Positions 1 to 11,439 are shown, counted from the stretch's first letter. The stretch is 64,000 nt of DNA from Mikania micrantha (GCA_009363875.1 CM018687.1:17050963-17114962); one strand, 5' to 3'. Notes: generated by a model from the letters alone, not told the origin. Made by a program: numbers and translations.

Positions 1-2008
1 CCAACATAGTTAACTTTTGAAACTAAAAAAATAGGATTTCTCAAAACAACAATAGGACTGTTTGTGCTCTTCCTAGCACTTTTTTTCTCCTTTTCATATG
101 CCTGACCTGAAGTACTTAAATTTTCTGCACATATCTCAGAATCATTAGAATAGTTCATATTTTTCAAATCAGGATCAATCGTGAGTAAAATAGGTTCGAC
201 TGAGAACTCATGTCCTAGATCTGACTTTGCACGTAAGTCATCAACATATTTGTTGAGTATTGTCATGCTCGAGCAATTGTGGTTAAAGGGAAGTTCAGAC
301 TCACGATAACCAATTCCTTTAACCCTATTTCCATGATATTGAACATCGATCATGTTGGCGACCAAGTTACTTGAATAATCATATTTTTCAACTCTAACTT
401 TGGTTTTAGACAATTCATTTTTAACTTGATTCTACTCTAAGGTAATCTCATCGATTATGCGCTTGGCATATCGATAGTTAGATTCATTATCACTCAAAAG
501 TTCCTTTAAATTTGAAATGTCATGTCTCTCAGCCTCAAGTTTTCATTTAAAAATTTCTTCATTTTTAAGAAACTCTGAGTTAAAGTATTATAGTTTGGTT
601 GCTTCTTTGATCAGTGCTTCATTATGCGACCTGTACTTAGAAACTTTATCAATGCAAGCAGAGGAGCATAAGTTTTTAGTTACCTCCGAACGCTTTTCAT
701 CTACTTTATCCATGAAAGCATGACTCAAGGTCATCACCAGTTCCTCCACCTGATCATTCCAATCTTAATAGTCTGACTCCTGAGTAACCAACGCCTTTGA
801 AGTTACAGCTCAAGTGGACTCATCGGCTATCTTCTCAGCTTCCTTCACAGTTTTGGGTCGCTTGCACTTCCTTGCCAAATGTCTGGGATGGTCACAATTG
901 TAGCACTGGAGCTTTGACTTGTCAAATACCAGCTTCTTTCTGGGGTTTTTCCTAAAATTGTTTCGTCATACTTCTTGATGAACTTCTTTGCTCTGAATAC
1001 TGCCATTGCCATCTGCTAGGCAATGTCCATCTATTCAACATCATCAGGATTGATTTGTTCTAAGTTATCCCGAGTCATATTTGCAGGTGCAAGCTTTCCT
1101 GTAATGAAGGCATTGTAGTTGTTCATGAAACCTTTGAATAGCAGTAGATTTTCTTCTCCTCCAGCACTAACTTTGGGCATAGTATGAGCTTGTCCAGAAG
1201 AAATGAAAGCAGTTTTATATGGGACTGATTGCGATCTATAAGCTTGATAGTTCATTGTGGAAATCAGAGTTGCATTCTCTGAGGCTGGAGTAATTCCCAT
1301 TGAGCTTGCATGATTGAGTGATCTTTGCTTGTCATCCATGTCATATGAGTTGATGATGAATATGAGCTCGCTCAGGGTGGTTTTGTACATGTCTTTGGTT
1401 CTTTTTATGGTAGTAAAATTGGAGTTCCAATTTTATGGCAAAGAATTCAGCAGCTTCTTGTTGACCTCACCCTTGGTCATCTCAATTCCAGCATTGGTCA
1501 ACTCAGTCATAAGATGGGTGAATCTGTTGAGTTGAGATTCCAAGGTTTCTCCTTTGACGTGATTGAACATGTTGAATCTCTGTCTCAATATGTCCTTCCA
1601 GATTTCTCTCATATCTTCATTTCCTTCAAACCTCTCTACCAATGCATCCCAAAGCACCTTAGTTGTTTTATGCTCCTTGAATCCATGAGCGACCTCGGTA
1701 GATAGAGCCATTGTAATTGAGGCATAGGCTTTGTCATCCTTTTCTTTGAGGAGGATATCATTCTCAGTGAATAACTCAAGATCTTTAGGAATCAATCAAT
1801 TTAGCACACTCTCATACATGGGGACATATGGCCCATCCTCAATTTATCTCCACAACTTTGGATCAGTGTATTTGATGAAAGACTGGAATCTGACTATCCA
1901 ATCTTGGAAGTTATCTTTAGTAACCAATCTGGGAGGCTTGGTTTCCATTCTGATCTCATTGTCTAAGTTTAGCAGATTAGACAGGTTGCTAATGTTCTTG
2001 GAAACCAT
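1..2008 (-). pseudogene. Ty1/copia gag (UBN2 type), decayed, runs off the left edge
   Basis: Read on the minus strand, an ATG at 2008 opens a Gag-like frame beginning MVSKNISNLSNLL. It continues through a UBN2-type Gag segment (about 1795-1433, with LWDALVERFEGNEDMREIW and LESQLNRFTHLM) and a CCHC zinc knuckle near 905-865 (CYNCDHPRHLARKC, spacing C-x2-C-x4-H-x4-C). A long hydrophilic, probably coiled-coil segment follows to base 1. In-frame stops interrupt it (after DPKLWR near 1845, after NSLP near 1432, and several between 830 and 540), so it is not functional. Gag of this family packages element RNA in virus-like particles. The long tail after the zinc knuckle is a habit of SIRE/Maximus-like copia elements. 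The pol part would lie left of the window. Family is clear; lineage is inferred. Confidence 0.85.
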
Positions 2009-2029
2009 GTTCACGAAGTTGGCCTAGTA

Positions 2030-2330
2030 CTCAAAGTAATGGGAGTATACGAAGTCAAAGCAGTACACTATCCTACCCAAGTAATCGAAATCTAAGAAGT
2101 ACTCGAAGACGCAACACATAAAATCCTGGAAGTACACGATCTCAAAGTACCCGAAGCTCTGAAGAAGTCAAAGATCCAAGTACACGAAGGAAAGTAACCA
2201 AATCCATAAGTACACAAAGCTTGATAGTAACCGAAGCCCAAAGATCACGAAAGCCAAACTTCACGAATGAGAAGTACCCGATTCTGAAGTTGACGAAAGT
2301 ACTTAAAGAAATCTAGATGAATTTTCTTCA
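2030..2330. repeat. Degenerate AAGTACnCGAAG word array in the copia leader
   Basis: About a dozen variants of the word agtac-nc-gaag (agtacccgaag, agtacacgaag, agtactcgaag, agtaaccgaag) occur at irregular spacing between the copia gag start (2008) and its primer site (about 2445). This is the element's untranslated leader. The array is too irregular for a simple tandem repeat and shows no ORF. Confidence 0.6.
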
Positions 2331-2440
2331 AGATTTTGAACTCCAAATTGATAGAGCATCTTCCTGATGTTGAAGAGAAGAGTAAATTCGTGAACTTGAA
2401 GCAAAAAGTTGTTACCTTGATGCTGAAAAGAGCTTCAAAT

Positions 2441-2451
2441 CTCTGATAGCA
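2441..2451 (-). other. Primer binding site of the left copia element
   Basis: On the minus strand this reads TGCTATCAGAG, one mismatch from the start of the tRNA-iMet site TGGTATCAGAGC used by most plant LTR retrotransposons. It lies between the leader of the minus-strand gag and the LTR that begins near 2454, the expected place. Confidence 0.6.
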
Positions 2452-2453
2452 CT

Positions 2454-2830
2454 TGTAAGGTGTCTAGTTGGTCAATACTTGAACTTAATACATGAAATCA
2501 ACATCAGATGTCTTCTATAATATGCAAAATCCAGAATAAAAGTTGTAGAAATGAATTTTCATTAATAAAAACGTGAAATTTTACAAGGTCTCTTCAATAT
2601 GTCTAGAAGCTCCACCTTGGGATGCTAACCTAGACCAGTACCATATACGTCTATTTATACTAGTATAGGAGTACACAAAATTTATGTACATTAAATACTA
2701 AAGTGCACGAAAATACAAAAGTATACGAAACTGTAAGTACATGAAATATTTAAAAACTTGATCTTCAGCTTTGTCCGATGTTTATTTTGTTAGTCTTTGT
2801 CATCTAGATGGGCTATACAATATAACAACT
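2454..2830 (-). mobile_element. 5' LTR (partial or outer end unresolved) of the left copia element
   Basis: The segment starts with TG just outside the primer site, as the inner LTR edge should. On the minus strand it contains a good TATA box, TATAAATAG (2659-2651), suitable for the element promoter. The outer edge is not certain: no partner LTR lies in the window and I could not identify a target duplication. The end given is approximate. Confidence 0.4.
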
Positions 2831-3756
2831 ATATTGTGTGATTATGTCAAATGGGGAAAACAAAGGGTGTGTGTGCATAGTGTCATCCTTAGTTTCCAAT
2901 AAAGATAGAGTCGTGACTTGTCAAGTGTGTGGTGGGTTGGCGGCTCCACTTGATGGTACGTATGCCCCATACATAATTATTACTCAACTAGATGGGATGC
3001 CATCGGTATTGAGGTCTAAGATGAGGACTTTGTAGGCTTATGACATGGAAAAACAATACCATGCACTTTCAAACTATACTATCATATGAACTCATAAACC
3101 TAATGTTGACTTGATTTTTTCATGATTTCCCATGTGATGAACAAATTTGAGTCATAACCACAATAAAAACAATTTTTTTAACATATTAGTTAATTAAAAA
3201 TGACTTTAACTTCTAACATAAAAGGCCAAATGTGCCAAAATTGCCAAGATGTGATTAATTTGTTTTCAAGGATTTTATTTTATAATCACTTGATCTTACA
3301 TAAATTATTATAAGCTATCAATGTGGGACAAAGTGAAAGTAGAAAAAAACTTTTAGATTAGATTTAAAAAATTGTATCATATGCTATAAGAGTTGTAAAA
3401 CTCTTAATTTTAATAGATTTAAGTAAATTACTATTTTGTTCTTATAATATGTATTATATAGTAATATAAATATATATATATATATATATCTTTCTTTTAA
3501 TTTATTCATTTTTCTTTTCTTTTTTCTCTTTTCTATCTTCAATATAATCATTAGTAGCAAACTATAAGGAATTTCGAATTTTAAAATCCATGATCGTATA
3601 CTAATTCTATAACCTGTTGAGCCGATTTTTAATTGGATCGACATGTTTCTAAATTTCTTGATTCTTCCATGTGGTCGTAATGTATCAATCTTTCATTATC
3701 TCCAAGATTCCAGTGACTCCTCATGCTACCAAGAGATTTTTCCTACTAAACACACT
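2831..3756. other. AT-rich intergenic sequence, no gene seen
   Basis: Short open frames here (for example 2838-3035 and 3384-3644) have no recognisable motif and biased composition. There is a short (TA)n run near 3470-3488. I see no RNA gene or clear transposon end. Confidence 0.5.
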
Positions 3757-3764
3757 ATAGCGAT

Positions 3765-4686
3765 CAGTGACGAAGGTTTGTGGGGCCGGGAGGCGACTGC
3801 CCCCCTTTTTTTCGTCAGTAGTGTTAATATTTGGACCGTAAGGTAAATTTTTTTGAAAAATAATAGTTTCGCCCCCCTCTCATTTAAAAAAAATAACACG
3901 AATTGGATTTACATATTCTTCAAAAAGAATTTACAAGCCAATTACACTTGAAAAAAATACCCGTTCTCACATTTAATATCAATTTCCAAATTTTTTACCC
4001 TCAATTTCCCTCCCTCACATTTGCTCCCTCATTTCCTACAAATTTGAACATTTACCTTATCTCCCTTCGTTTCGAACACTAAAATCCTCATTCCCCTCCA
4101 ACCTTTTACCCTCAGCCGTTCAAGTTTGACCCAAAGACTGCCACCTTCACATCGACCAACCGGTGACGGCCCTTCTCTTCGTCACACCCTTGAGGCCTTG
4201 ACCCTTCGTGGATTCGTCCCTGCGCTCGCCGAACGATGCTTGGTTCCTGAGTCACCACACACCGCTCACGACCATCACTGCCTCCCTCTGGCGTCCCTGC
4301 CTATCTCCGGCGTCCATGTCTTCCTCTGGCGTCCGACCTGCTCAGTGCTCATGGCTACGGCTAAGTGGCTCACTGAGTCACCACTGTCCACTGCTCCTTC
4401 TAAGTTCTAAGTTAGTAAGGTAATCAATGTATCATGTCGAGCAATTCAAAACTCTCAAAGGGTCGTCGAGCGGAATTATAATTCTTTGTACTCATTCTTT
4501 TAGTTTTTTCACACATAATGATAATTATTTGACATTTTTATTTTATTGTTTGACCCGACATGACCCGATTCAATGATCCGAACATTTAACCTAATTAAAC
4601 GAGACATATCGGTCGATAGGAAAAAAAAAATTTTTGATCACGTTGAGTTTTCGCCCCCCTATCATACAAGTCAAGCTCCGTCACTG
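3765..4686. mobile_element. Non-autonomous hAT-like element, 922 bp
   Basis: The element starts CAGTGACGAAGG and ends GCTCCGTCACTG, giving imperfect inverted termini (10 of 12). It is flanked by a perfect 8-bp duplication atagcgat (3757-3764 and 4687-4694). Eight-base duplications and CAGTG-type ends with a GGAG step fit hAT. Both subterminal regions carry the phrase ttcgccccccT-tcat (near 3868 and 4655). No transposase motif is seen; the ORFs at 4126-4423 are Pro/Ser/His-rich and not recognised. A 179-bp relative with the same right end lies at 42763-42941. Confidence 0.8.
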
Positions 4687-4975
4687 ATAGCGATTAAGGT
4701 ATGCTCGAGAACTAGATTTCGTTAAAACCTGTTTAACACAATCGCATATAACTCAACAAAACTCATAAAACATGACGAAACAAATAATAGACATGGGAGG
4801 TAGATGGAGCCATGATAATACATTAGTCCGGCGTAAGCATGCATGGAGTGGTTCAGATGGTGGAGGAGCCAAGAAGTTCCATGGCTGAAGAATGTGATCA
4901 GGTGCAGGTGGAATATATGGAGGTTGTGTACGTGGGACTTAAACACACACACACACGTATAAATATATATATATA

Positions 4976-5716
4976 GGGGCCGGTTAATGTACAAAGGGGT
5001 TAAACGGTACTAAGCGTAGGAAGGAACCAGAACGTGCCATGTGTCATATAGAAAAATGGTATAATCGTCATAAAAATCACACACCACGTTATACAAAATT
5101 ACAGACCGTGATACTGGATAATTACGGACCAAGTGTAAAATCATGCTATATGATATCACAGACCGTCATTTGACACCGATAATCAAGGAATTACTAGATA
5201 AATCACGGACCAATAATCACGGACCGTACTTTAACACTCAAAATCAAAGAAAAACTGTATAAATCACGTACCAGATCATCACAAACCGTGTTATATAAAA
5301 ATTACGAACCGTTATTTTGAATGCATAATCAATAACGAACCGCATAATTACAGACCAATAATCACGAACCAAACTTAAAAATCACGGACCATACAAAAAA
5401 ATCGAAAAAAACCATAACAATATCATACTCAAATTAAAAATAATAAAATTCTTAATTTTATGGTGTAATTTTTTTAAAAAAATAATTAAGCATTTAAAAG
5501 TTATTTGATTTTTAAAAAAATTGGTGGAACTTTATTTACCCACACAAAAAGTCAACTAGAGTTGGTTATTTCTTTTTTGCCCTTTCAACTTTAAATCACG
5601 CAAGTTTTTAGGGAAAAGTGGGGACTACAAGATCTTAACCATTGATTAATTTGATCAAAGACTGAGAATCCTTCTTATCCTTCTCACCAAAAGCTCCATT
5701 TGTATTAGAACCGTCT

Positions 5717-5718
<2 letters not shown>
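4976..5718. mobile_element. Microsatellite-associated inverted-repeat element A
   Basis: Both ends abut TA runs. The left end reads GGGGCCGGTTAATGTACAAA; the right end on the opposite strand reads GGAGACGGTTCTAATACAAA, an imperfect inverted repeat of about 30 bp. The interior has no coding capacity but repeats the word atCACGGACC(gt) and variants (attacagacc, tcacgaacc) more than ten times between 5080 and 5400. The flanking TA repeats resemble the rice Micron-type MITEs that sit in microsatellites. Class is uncertain. Confidence 0.55.

Positions 5719-5766
<48 letters not shown>
5719..5766. repeat. (TA)24 microsatellite
   Basis: An uninterrupted TA run of about 48 bp separates two elements (4976-5718 and 5767-6945) whose termini start directly at the run. 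Confidence 0.95.
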
Positions 5767-5768
<2 letters not shown>

Positions 5769-6945
5769 AGGCGGATATAATACAAAGGAGGTTTAACGTA
5801 CAAAGCGTAGGAAGCCACTTAAAGAAGGACATGTATACAATTAGTAATATTAGACGGAGGGTCATTTTTAGTAAAAACTGAGTTGGTTATTTAAGGATAT
5901 GATTAAAAAAATTAATATAGGACCGAATTATACGGTTTCAGTTAATTGTTTAATTTTATTATATTAATTGTAATTGATATTAGTATATAGAATTGGTTTG
6001 TTCGTATTTTGATAAATTAAGAGCATTTGAAGCCGTCGTTTATACATATATACAAAATCAATGGACGACGTTAGAGATCGAGAAGGTACGTTGATTAAAT
6101 ATAAGAAAACACAAATACTCATTGAGTAGTCATTTACAACTAAATACAATAATTACGTACTACATGTAATATTTACGGACTGATAAGAAAAAGCACACAT
6201 ACGGGTTACAAATTACGGATTACAATAGGTTACAAATTACGGATTACAATTAACATTCACAAATTACGGGTTACAAATACTCATTGATAATAATCGAATA
6301 ACATTTAAATTTATAAAATTACAATTAATTAAATAGGAAGCAAAATTACAAACCATTAAAAGGATTACCCCAAAATCAAAAAATTACAGACCAGACAAAC
6401 TACATGCAAACCTTTCTTCTTCCTCGCAGCGCGCCTATCGTTATTAGTCTTTGATCTTCGTTCGCTTAAGACTCTTGAAGTATCTGTGTTAACAGCAATC
6501 GAAATGCTCCCTATTTCGCCATCGAAGAACACAAAAAGAGCGTGATTACATTATAAAAAAACTACATTTTAAACAAATACTTATAAAAAACGAAAGATTG
6601 AAGGAAAAAACATGCTTACGCTTTGTACTGATGTTAGTCGTCTTCTCCATTGTTATTCGAAATCGAATATCGTTTCAGTTACTAAGAAAATCAAAATCGA
6701 AGAGTAGCGTTAATTATGGGATGATTTTGTTAATTTTCCTTGTTTTTAGGATTAGATTACTTATTTGAAAAAAGAAATTTACGTTTTTGCCCTTTTTTAA
6801 CATTCCTGACTCTTTGAAACAAATAAACAATACAGTTAATTACAATAATGCCACCGCGTTAATCCTGTCCATTAAAAAAGACGGATCAACGGTTATAGTT
6901 CCTTCTTACGCTTTGTACGTTCCAGACCCTATGTACAATAACCGC
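5767..6945. mobile_element. Microsatellite-associated inverted-repeat element B
   Basis: The left end continues to AACGTACAAAGCGTAGGAAG (about 5794-5813). The right end read on the other strand gives AACGTACAAAGCGTAAGAAG, within an imperfect inverted repeat of about 50 bp. The left flank is (TA)n, the right flank (TATG)n. Left-terminal sequence resembles element A (CGTAGGAAG after a TACAAAG step), so the two are related. The interior again repeats attacgga(c/t) words, notably attacggattac near 6195-6265. No coding region is supported. Confidence 0.6.
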
Positions 6946-6991
6946 ATGTATGTATGTATGTATGTATGTATGTATGTATGTATGTATGTAT
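6945..6991. repeat. (TGTA)n microsatellite
   Basis: About eleven tetranucleotide units directly outside the right terminus of element B; the 81-codon frame across it is a repeat artefact. Confidence 0.95.
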
Positions 6992-7779
6992 ACACAAACA
7001 TAGCAAACGTAGTGACTAGTAATAATATTTAGGATCAATTACATACTATTCCTTGCTAAAACTTTTATTACATATTTACCCAATCATAAAACTAAATTAC
7101 ATATTTCTTATTTTTAAACCAAATATATTACATATTTATCCATTTAATTAAAAAAACATTATGTATTTCATATTTTACCCTTAATGCACTAACTAAAAAC
7201 AATTCACATATTTTTCCTTACTAAGAGACAATTTTGAAACATGGGAGATATTTGTAATTTTACTTTAACATTTGGGATATATGATATTGACCCTAATATT
7301 TATTATTTCCCTATTTTTATAATAGATTCTATATTAGGTTAATATCACGTGTATTACACGGGTTGTATAAAAAATATTATATAGTAATGTATAAAAAATT
7401 TAGTATATAAAAAACGATATTTGAGATAAAGTATGATTTAATTTAAGTTATTTTTTAACATTTCATTTTTAAAATTGTATTAAAAACTATTTTTATATAT
7501 ACAAATTTTATTTAAACTTCTGGGTTTTGTTTTTTTAGAAAAAATTTTTAATATAATTTTTATTTTCAAAATATTTATATTAATATAAATATTTGATTTA
7601 TAATTTATTAAAAATTTATTATTAATATAAAAATTGTATAACGAAAATCATTATTTATTGTATTTAGTTTAAATATTTAATATGAAATAGAATATAAACA
7701 TTTAATATGAGAGAAATTGAATATCATTGTTAAAATATGATACATGTGAAAAATGGTTTAAAAATTTGACAAGTATTTT
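6992..7779. other. AT-rich intergenic sequence; possible Helitron end near 7333
   Basis: Mostly low-complexity AT. Near 7335-7370 the minus strand reads CCCGTGTAATACACG, then ATATTAACCTAAT, reminiscent of a plant Helitron 3' end (GC hairpin followed by CTRR then T). The other end was not found, so this is only a hint. No gene seen. Confidence 0.3.
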
Positions 7780-7985
7780 TTTTAACGGCAATTTGGATCA
7801 CTGACGGGTCATAGACCCACCCGATCATATCCACACCCATAGGAGAAACCCACCATAGGTGAGAGAAAACCACCTAGCCTAGCATGGAACCCATATTTTG
7901 TCCATGTCAGGACTTGAGCCCGTGACCTCCTCAATATTAAAGTTACAGGGTACCTCCCCTCAACCGCATAAGCTAAGGATCATTA
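7780..7985 (-). mobile_element. tRNA-derived SINE, minus strand
   Basis: On the minus strand a pol III A-box-like TTAGCTTATGCGGTTGAG (about 7979-7962) is followed by a B-box-like GGTCACGGGCTCAAGTCC near 7925. The 3' side ends in an A-rich run (T-run near 7777-7786 on the plus strand). This is the tRNA-head plus A-tail structure of plant SINEs. A target duplication was not resolved. Confidence 0.55.
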
Positions 7986-8179
7986 ATTATTTTTTTATTA
8001 TTGGTAGAAGATAGTTATTGTCGTGAATTGGAAAAAGGACCTTTCTTGAGTTGGCTGCCAAATTGTTGACTTGTGTTTGAGTCTTTTGGACTTTTTTTAC
8101 TTCCTAATAATAATTAATAATAAAGATCGTAAAGTCATAAAAACAACCGGCAATAACAATATTAACTAATTAATAATAA

Positions 8180-9204
8180 GAGTTAATTACATGGATGGAA
8201 CATGTGGTTTACCCGGATAGCACGGATGGTCTCTAACTATCAAAAATTACAACGGTGGCTAGAAAGTTTGCAAAAACATAACACTGGTGGTCCCTGGGTT
8301 GGATGTCCGTTAAATTTTTTTGTTAAACTTTTTAAAATGATCAAAAAACCCTTCATCTTTACTCTCACACCAAGCATCAAACTCACATATAGGTGTTCAG
8401 TAAATCATCGACCACCGTTGGCCTCTCCACCGCCGGAGCAGGAACCACAACCTCCGGAACAATCGGAGGAGGACCGTCCGAACTGGTTTTCAGGACAACC
8501 CGACCCGTCAAAGTAAACATTATTGGTTCTGCAAATTTGTATCTTGAAATGACTGAAGAGAAAGCCTTACATCTTGACTTCGATTACTATTTCTTGAAAT
8601 TAAATCCACCGATGGAAAGCTTTGAGTGGCCGGATTTGATGAAGCACCAATTGGAAAAAAGCTTGAATTTTGAGAATGCCATGGTGGTTCTTGCTCCGGA
8701 TTTAGCCGTCGGTTTCCATGGCAGAAGCTAGGTGAGGATGGAGCCATGACGGCAGTGATATGAGGAAGGAGCCATGGCGGCGTCGGTGAATCGGTGATGC
8801 TAGGGTGGAGCCACGACGATGATGATGTGTGTATATCTGGAGATGGTGTGTGTATACACACAACTTGAAGAAGCTGGAGCAGAACAAGTGGTGGTTGCCG
8901 TATGTGCTCGGTGGTGGTGGTGGTTGTCAGAGGTGCGTGGTGGTGGTGGTGCCGGAATTTTTCGGCGGTGCAAGTGTGTGTATCTATGTGTGTGTATACA
9001 CGCATTTATCTTTTTTGGTTTTTTAATAAGAGGGGCATTTTAGTTAATTCAAACCCATTTAACAGAAAAATTTAACGGACATCCAATCCAGGGACCACCA
9101 GTGTTACGTTTTGCAAACATTCTGGTCACCGTTGTAATTTCTGATAGTTAGGGATCATCCCTGCAATATGGGTAAACCACAGGGACCATCCGTGTAATTA
9201 ACTC
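8180..9204. mobile_element. Mutator-like element (MULE) with long terminal inverted repeats
   Basis: Termini GAGTTAATTACATGGATGG and its counterpart on the other strand start an inverted repeat of about 147 bp (8180-8330 against 9050-9204), roughly 80-85% identical by eye. A perfect 9-bp duplication taataataa (8171-8179 and 9205-9213) supports Mutator, though the site is low-complexity. The interior (about 8340-9040) has no transposase motif. A 112-codon frame at 8393-8731 is not recognised and could be captured or chance sequence. The right half of the interior is rich in ggtggtgg. Confidence 0.7.
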
Positions 9205-9233
9205 TAATAATAATTATTATCTAATATTTATAC

Positions 9234-9545
9234 ATCAAGATAAGTTGTCATAATAGCAGAAGACCCACTTTTTAATGTGGAGGTCATGAGTTCGACTCCC
9301 ACTTGAGACACTTTGATGGATACCAGGTGAGGTGATTAATCTTGAATTTGATCTCGGTTTTTGAACCAATAGGGTGCAGTTTTTACAGCAAATAAGTTGG
9401 TCTCTGCGCATCAGGTGCATCTTTTTCGAGGGTGGCGCGCGGTAAAACGGGCTATCGCTCCCTTGAGGAAGGGGTCTTTCGAGGCCTGCTGGCGTGATGC
9501 ATATGCCACGACATTACGCTCGGTTGTTGCTGTTCAAAAAAAATT
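9234..9545 (+). mobile_element. tRNA-derived SINE, 312 bp, with 12-bp target duplication
   Basis: A B-box-like GGTCATGAGTTCGACTCC lies near 9282-9300 in a tRNA-like head. The body ends in GTTGCTGTTC followed by an A-run. It is bounded by perfect direct repeats taatatttatac (9222-9233 and 9546-9557), as expected for target-primed insertion. The longest open frame (9235-9420, minus) is incidental. Confidence 0.75.
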
Positions 9546-9689
9546 TAATATTTATACTAATTAAACAATAATAATTAATCAATTATAGTTATTGTTTTAT
9601 AATGAATTAACTAACGTCGTGACCAGTTTTGGTTTGTGTTTTAATAATCATGATATTGTCAACGTGATAGGTTTTTGGTTTGTGTTTTA

Positions 9690-9690
<1 letters not shown>

Positions 9691-9755
<65 letters not shown>
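9691..9755. repeat. (TAA)n microsatellite
   Basis: About 21 uninterrupted trinucleotide units. Confidence 0.95.
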
Positions 9756-9758
<3 letters not shown>

Positions 9759-10368
9759 GTTTTCTTTATTTTATTTGTTTGTTGTATGCTTTTATGATAA
9801 TTTCATTTATTGTTTTAGATTAGATTGAAATCAATTACAAACGGTTTTTGAGTGTAAATTTTGATATTCGTGATTTTGTTACCGATGTCATTATAGAGTA
9901 CTCATATCTGCAAAGGTATGAGTCAAGTTTTTTTTAATTGGGTAGAATTGTGTAAAGTAAGTATTATGTCGTCTTATATTTTTTTATTAGCAATAATATT
10001 ATTTTAATAAATAATACTTTTTTTCTGTGTAATTTTTCGATTTTATATTTGTGTTTATTGATAATAGATTTTACGGCTAAGCATGGCCATTTTTCTTTTT
10101 GGTGTGTGGCCACTTTTACGACTATTGCACTTTAGGATTTATGTCGAAGTGACATTCGTTATGATGTACTTTTATATATATCTGCATTTTGATATACGTA
10201 ATTATATATTCGTACTGATATTCAGTACTGTAAAAGAATTCTCGTCACAACGTGCAGAGAACCTACTAGTACAATGACATACAAAAACAAATAATAATAA
10301 AAAACAAATATTAATCTACTAATGATAAAATATAATTTAAGGAACATGATTTTAAACCATTAGGGGGA
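9756..10368. other. Intergenic sequence, nothing recognised
   Basis: AT-rich with one 64-codon frame (10083-10277) that has no motif and no coding-like composition. No transposon ends seen. Confidence 0.5.
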
Positions 10369-10377
10369 ACCATATAT

Positions 10378-10603
10378 CAAAGAGCTTATAGCTCAACTGC
10401 TATTTCATAATTCTCATAACAGTTAGGTTTTGTGAGGTCACGGGTTCAAATCTTGGCGAAATTAGTCAGTAAGGGGTTTTACCACATAGTAGATTTCCTC
10501 CTGTGATGTAGGTGGATTTGCTCGATTTAGCGCTGGCCAACACCTGGCGTTGGATACAGGGAAGTTGATAACAGACTTTGATAGTAGCGCATGAGTTGTT
10601 GGG
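10378..10603 (+). mobile_element. SINE, 5' part, interrupted by gypsy 1
   Basis: A tRNA-like head has an A box (TATAGCTCAACTGC, near 10387) and a B box (GGTCACGGGTTCAAATC, near 10437). The body breaks at 10603, exactly where gypsy 1 begins. The sequence accatatat precedes the SINE (10369-10377) and recurs at 41928-41936 beyond gypsy 1, so the SINE was probably whole before that insertion and its tail is 41852-41927. Confidence 0.6.
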
Positions 10604-10893
10604 TGTAACATTTCTAAAAATTTTAACAAATAATTATATTTATTAAATAAATAATGATGTCATTTGAAACTTCCATCTATAAGTTTATATACATATAGAG
10701 ATATAGTTATAAATAAATAAATATATATATATATATATATGAGAAAACAAATCTAAACATCTTTAATATGCATATATATGTGTGTATATAATTAAATATG
10801 TATGTAATCATCTAAAATGCCACAAGTTAAAAATATAAAAGCAAAAACATATTTTAAAAGATTTATATTAAGCTTTATAATATTTAAAACTCA
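10604..10893 (+). mobile_element. Gypsy 1 5' LTR, truncated to about 290 bp, followed by leader
   Basis: These 290 bases align with the start of the 3' LTR at 38951-39230 with about seven visible substitutions plus a microsatellite length change. After aaaactca the copies diverge, so about 2.6 kb of the LTR and the primer site are missing. The leader 10894-11091 then reaches the gag ATG; it contains a short direct repeat of aaacactttgatc-gtcaaa. Confidence 0.8.
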
Positions 10894-11156
10894 AACACTT
10901 TGATCAGTCAAAAGTATGTCTTTCTGAAAGTTAAAATGAACTTAAACACTTTGATCTGTCAAAAGTATTCTTTAGGAATACAATCCAAATATTTCTTTGT
11001 GATTGAAGTTTCATTTGAAATCTCTATTCCTTATTTGGATTCTTTGAGTAATATAAATCCTAAACCTTTTTAATTGAACTATTGTAAAATCATGCCTCGT
11101 ATTCTTCGTAGCAACACCACCAACACCAACACAAATGCCAACAACTAGTGGTGCAC

Positions 11157-11345
11157 AAATCGGTTAACCGGTCCAAACCGGTTTTTAAAATAACCGAACC
11201 GGTTAACCATTGTACAAGGTTTACCGGTTTTTCCTGAAAACCGGTTCGTTATTAACCGGTTAATTTTACCTAAAATCTCTAACCTATGGAACCGGACCGG
11301 TTAACCGGCCAAACCGGTTCAAAAACCGGTTTTTTAAACGTTTTT
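11157..11345. repeat. Left subterminal AACCGGTT array of the hAT element
   Basis: About eleven CCGG cores, mostly in AACCGGTT context, occur within 190 bp of the left terminus. Clustered subterminal words are the usual transposase-binding sites of hAT elements; binding here is inferred. Confidence 0.75.
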
Positions 11346-11439
11346 TTTGTTATCCGTTAGACCGTTACCGTATTGAACCGTTTTTTTCTATTATACGTTT
11401 TCAACCTTAAAGTTAAATTAATAAAACCATAATAAAAAA

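Noticed and set aside
2838..3035. 65-codon ORF with CQVCGG
   Set aside because: One CxxC pair is not a domain; no further cysteine spacing or homology recognised.
4126..4423. Two overlapping ORFs rich in Pro/Ser/His
   Set aside because: They lie inside a non-autonomous hAT derivative, have no recognisable motif, and overlap each other; no support for a gene.
5635..5865. 76-codon ORF with a Tyr-Ile run
   Set aside because: Translation of the (TA)n microsatellite.
6787..7032. 81-codon ORF with repeated Met-Tyr-Val-Cys
   Set aside because: Translation of the (TGTA)n microsatellite.
8520..9005. 161-codon minus ORF rich in His and Thr
   Set aside because: Antisense translation of the ggtggtgg-rich MULE interior; low-complexity composition explains its length.
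10387..10453. Functional tRNA gene
   Set aside because: A and B boxes are present but no complementary acceptor stem; the downstream body and flanking repeats fit a SINE.
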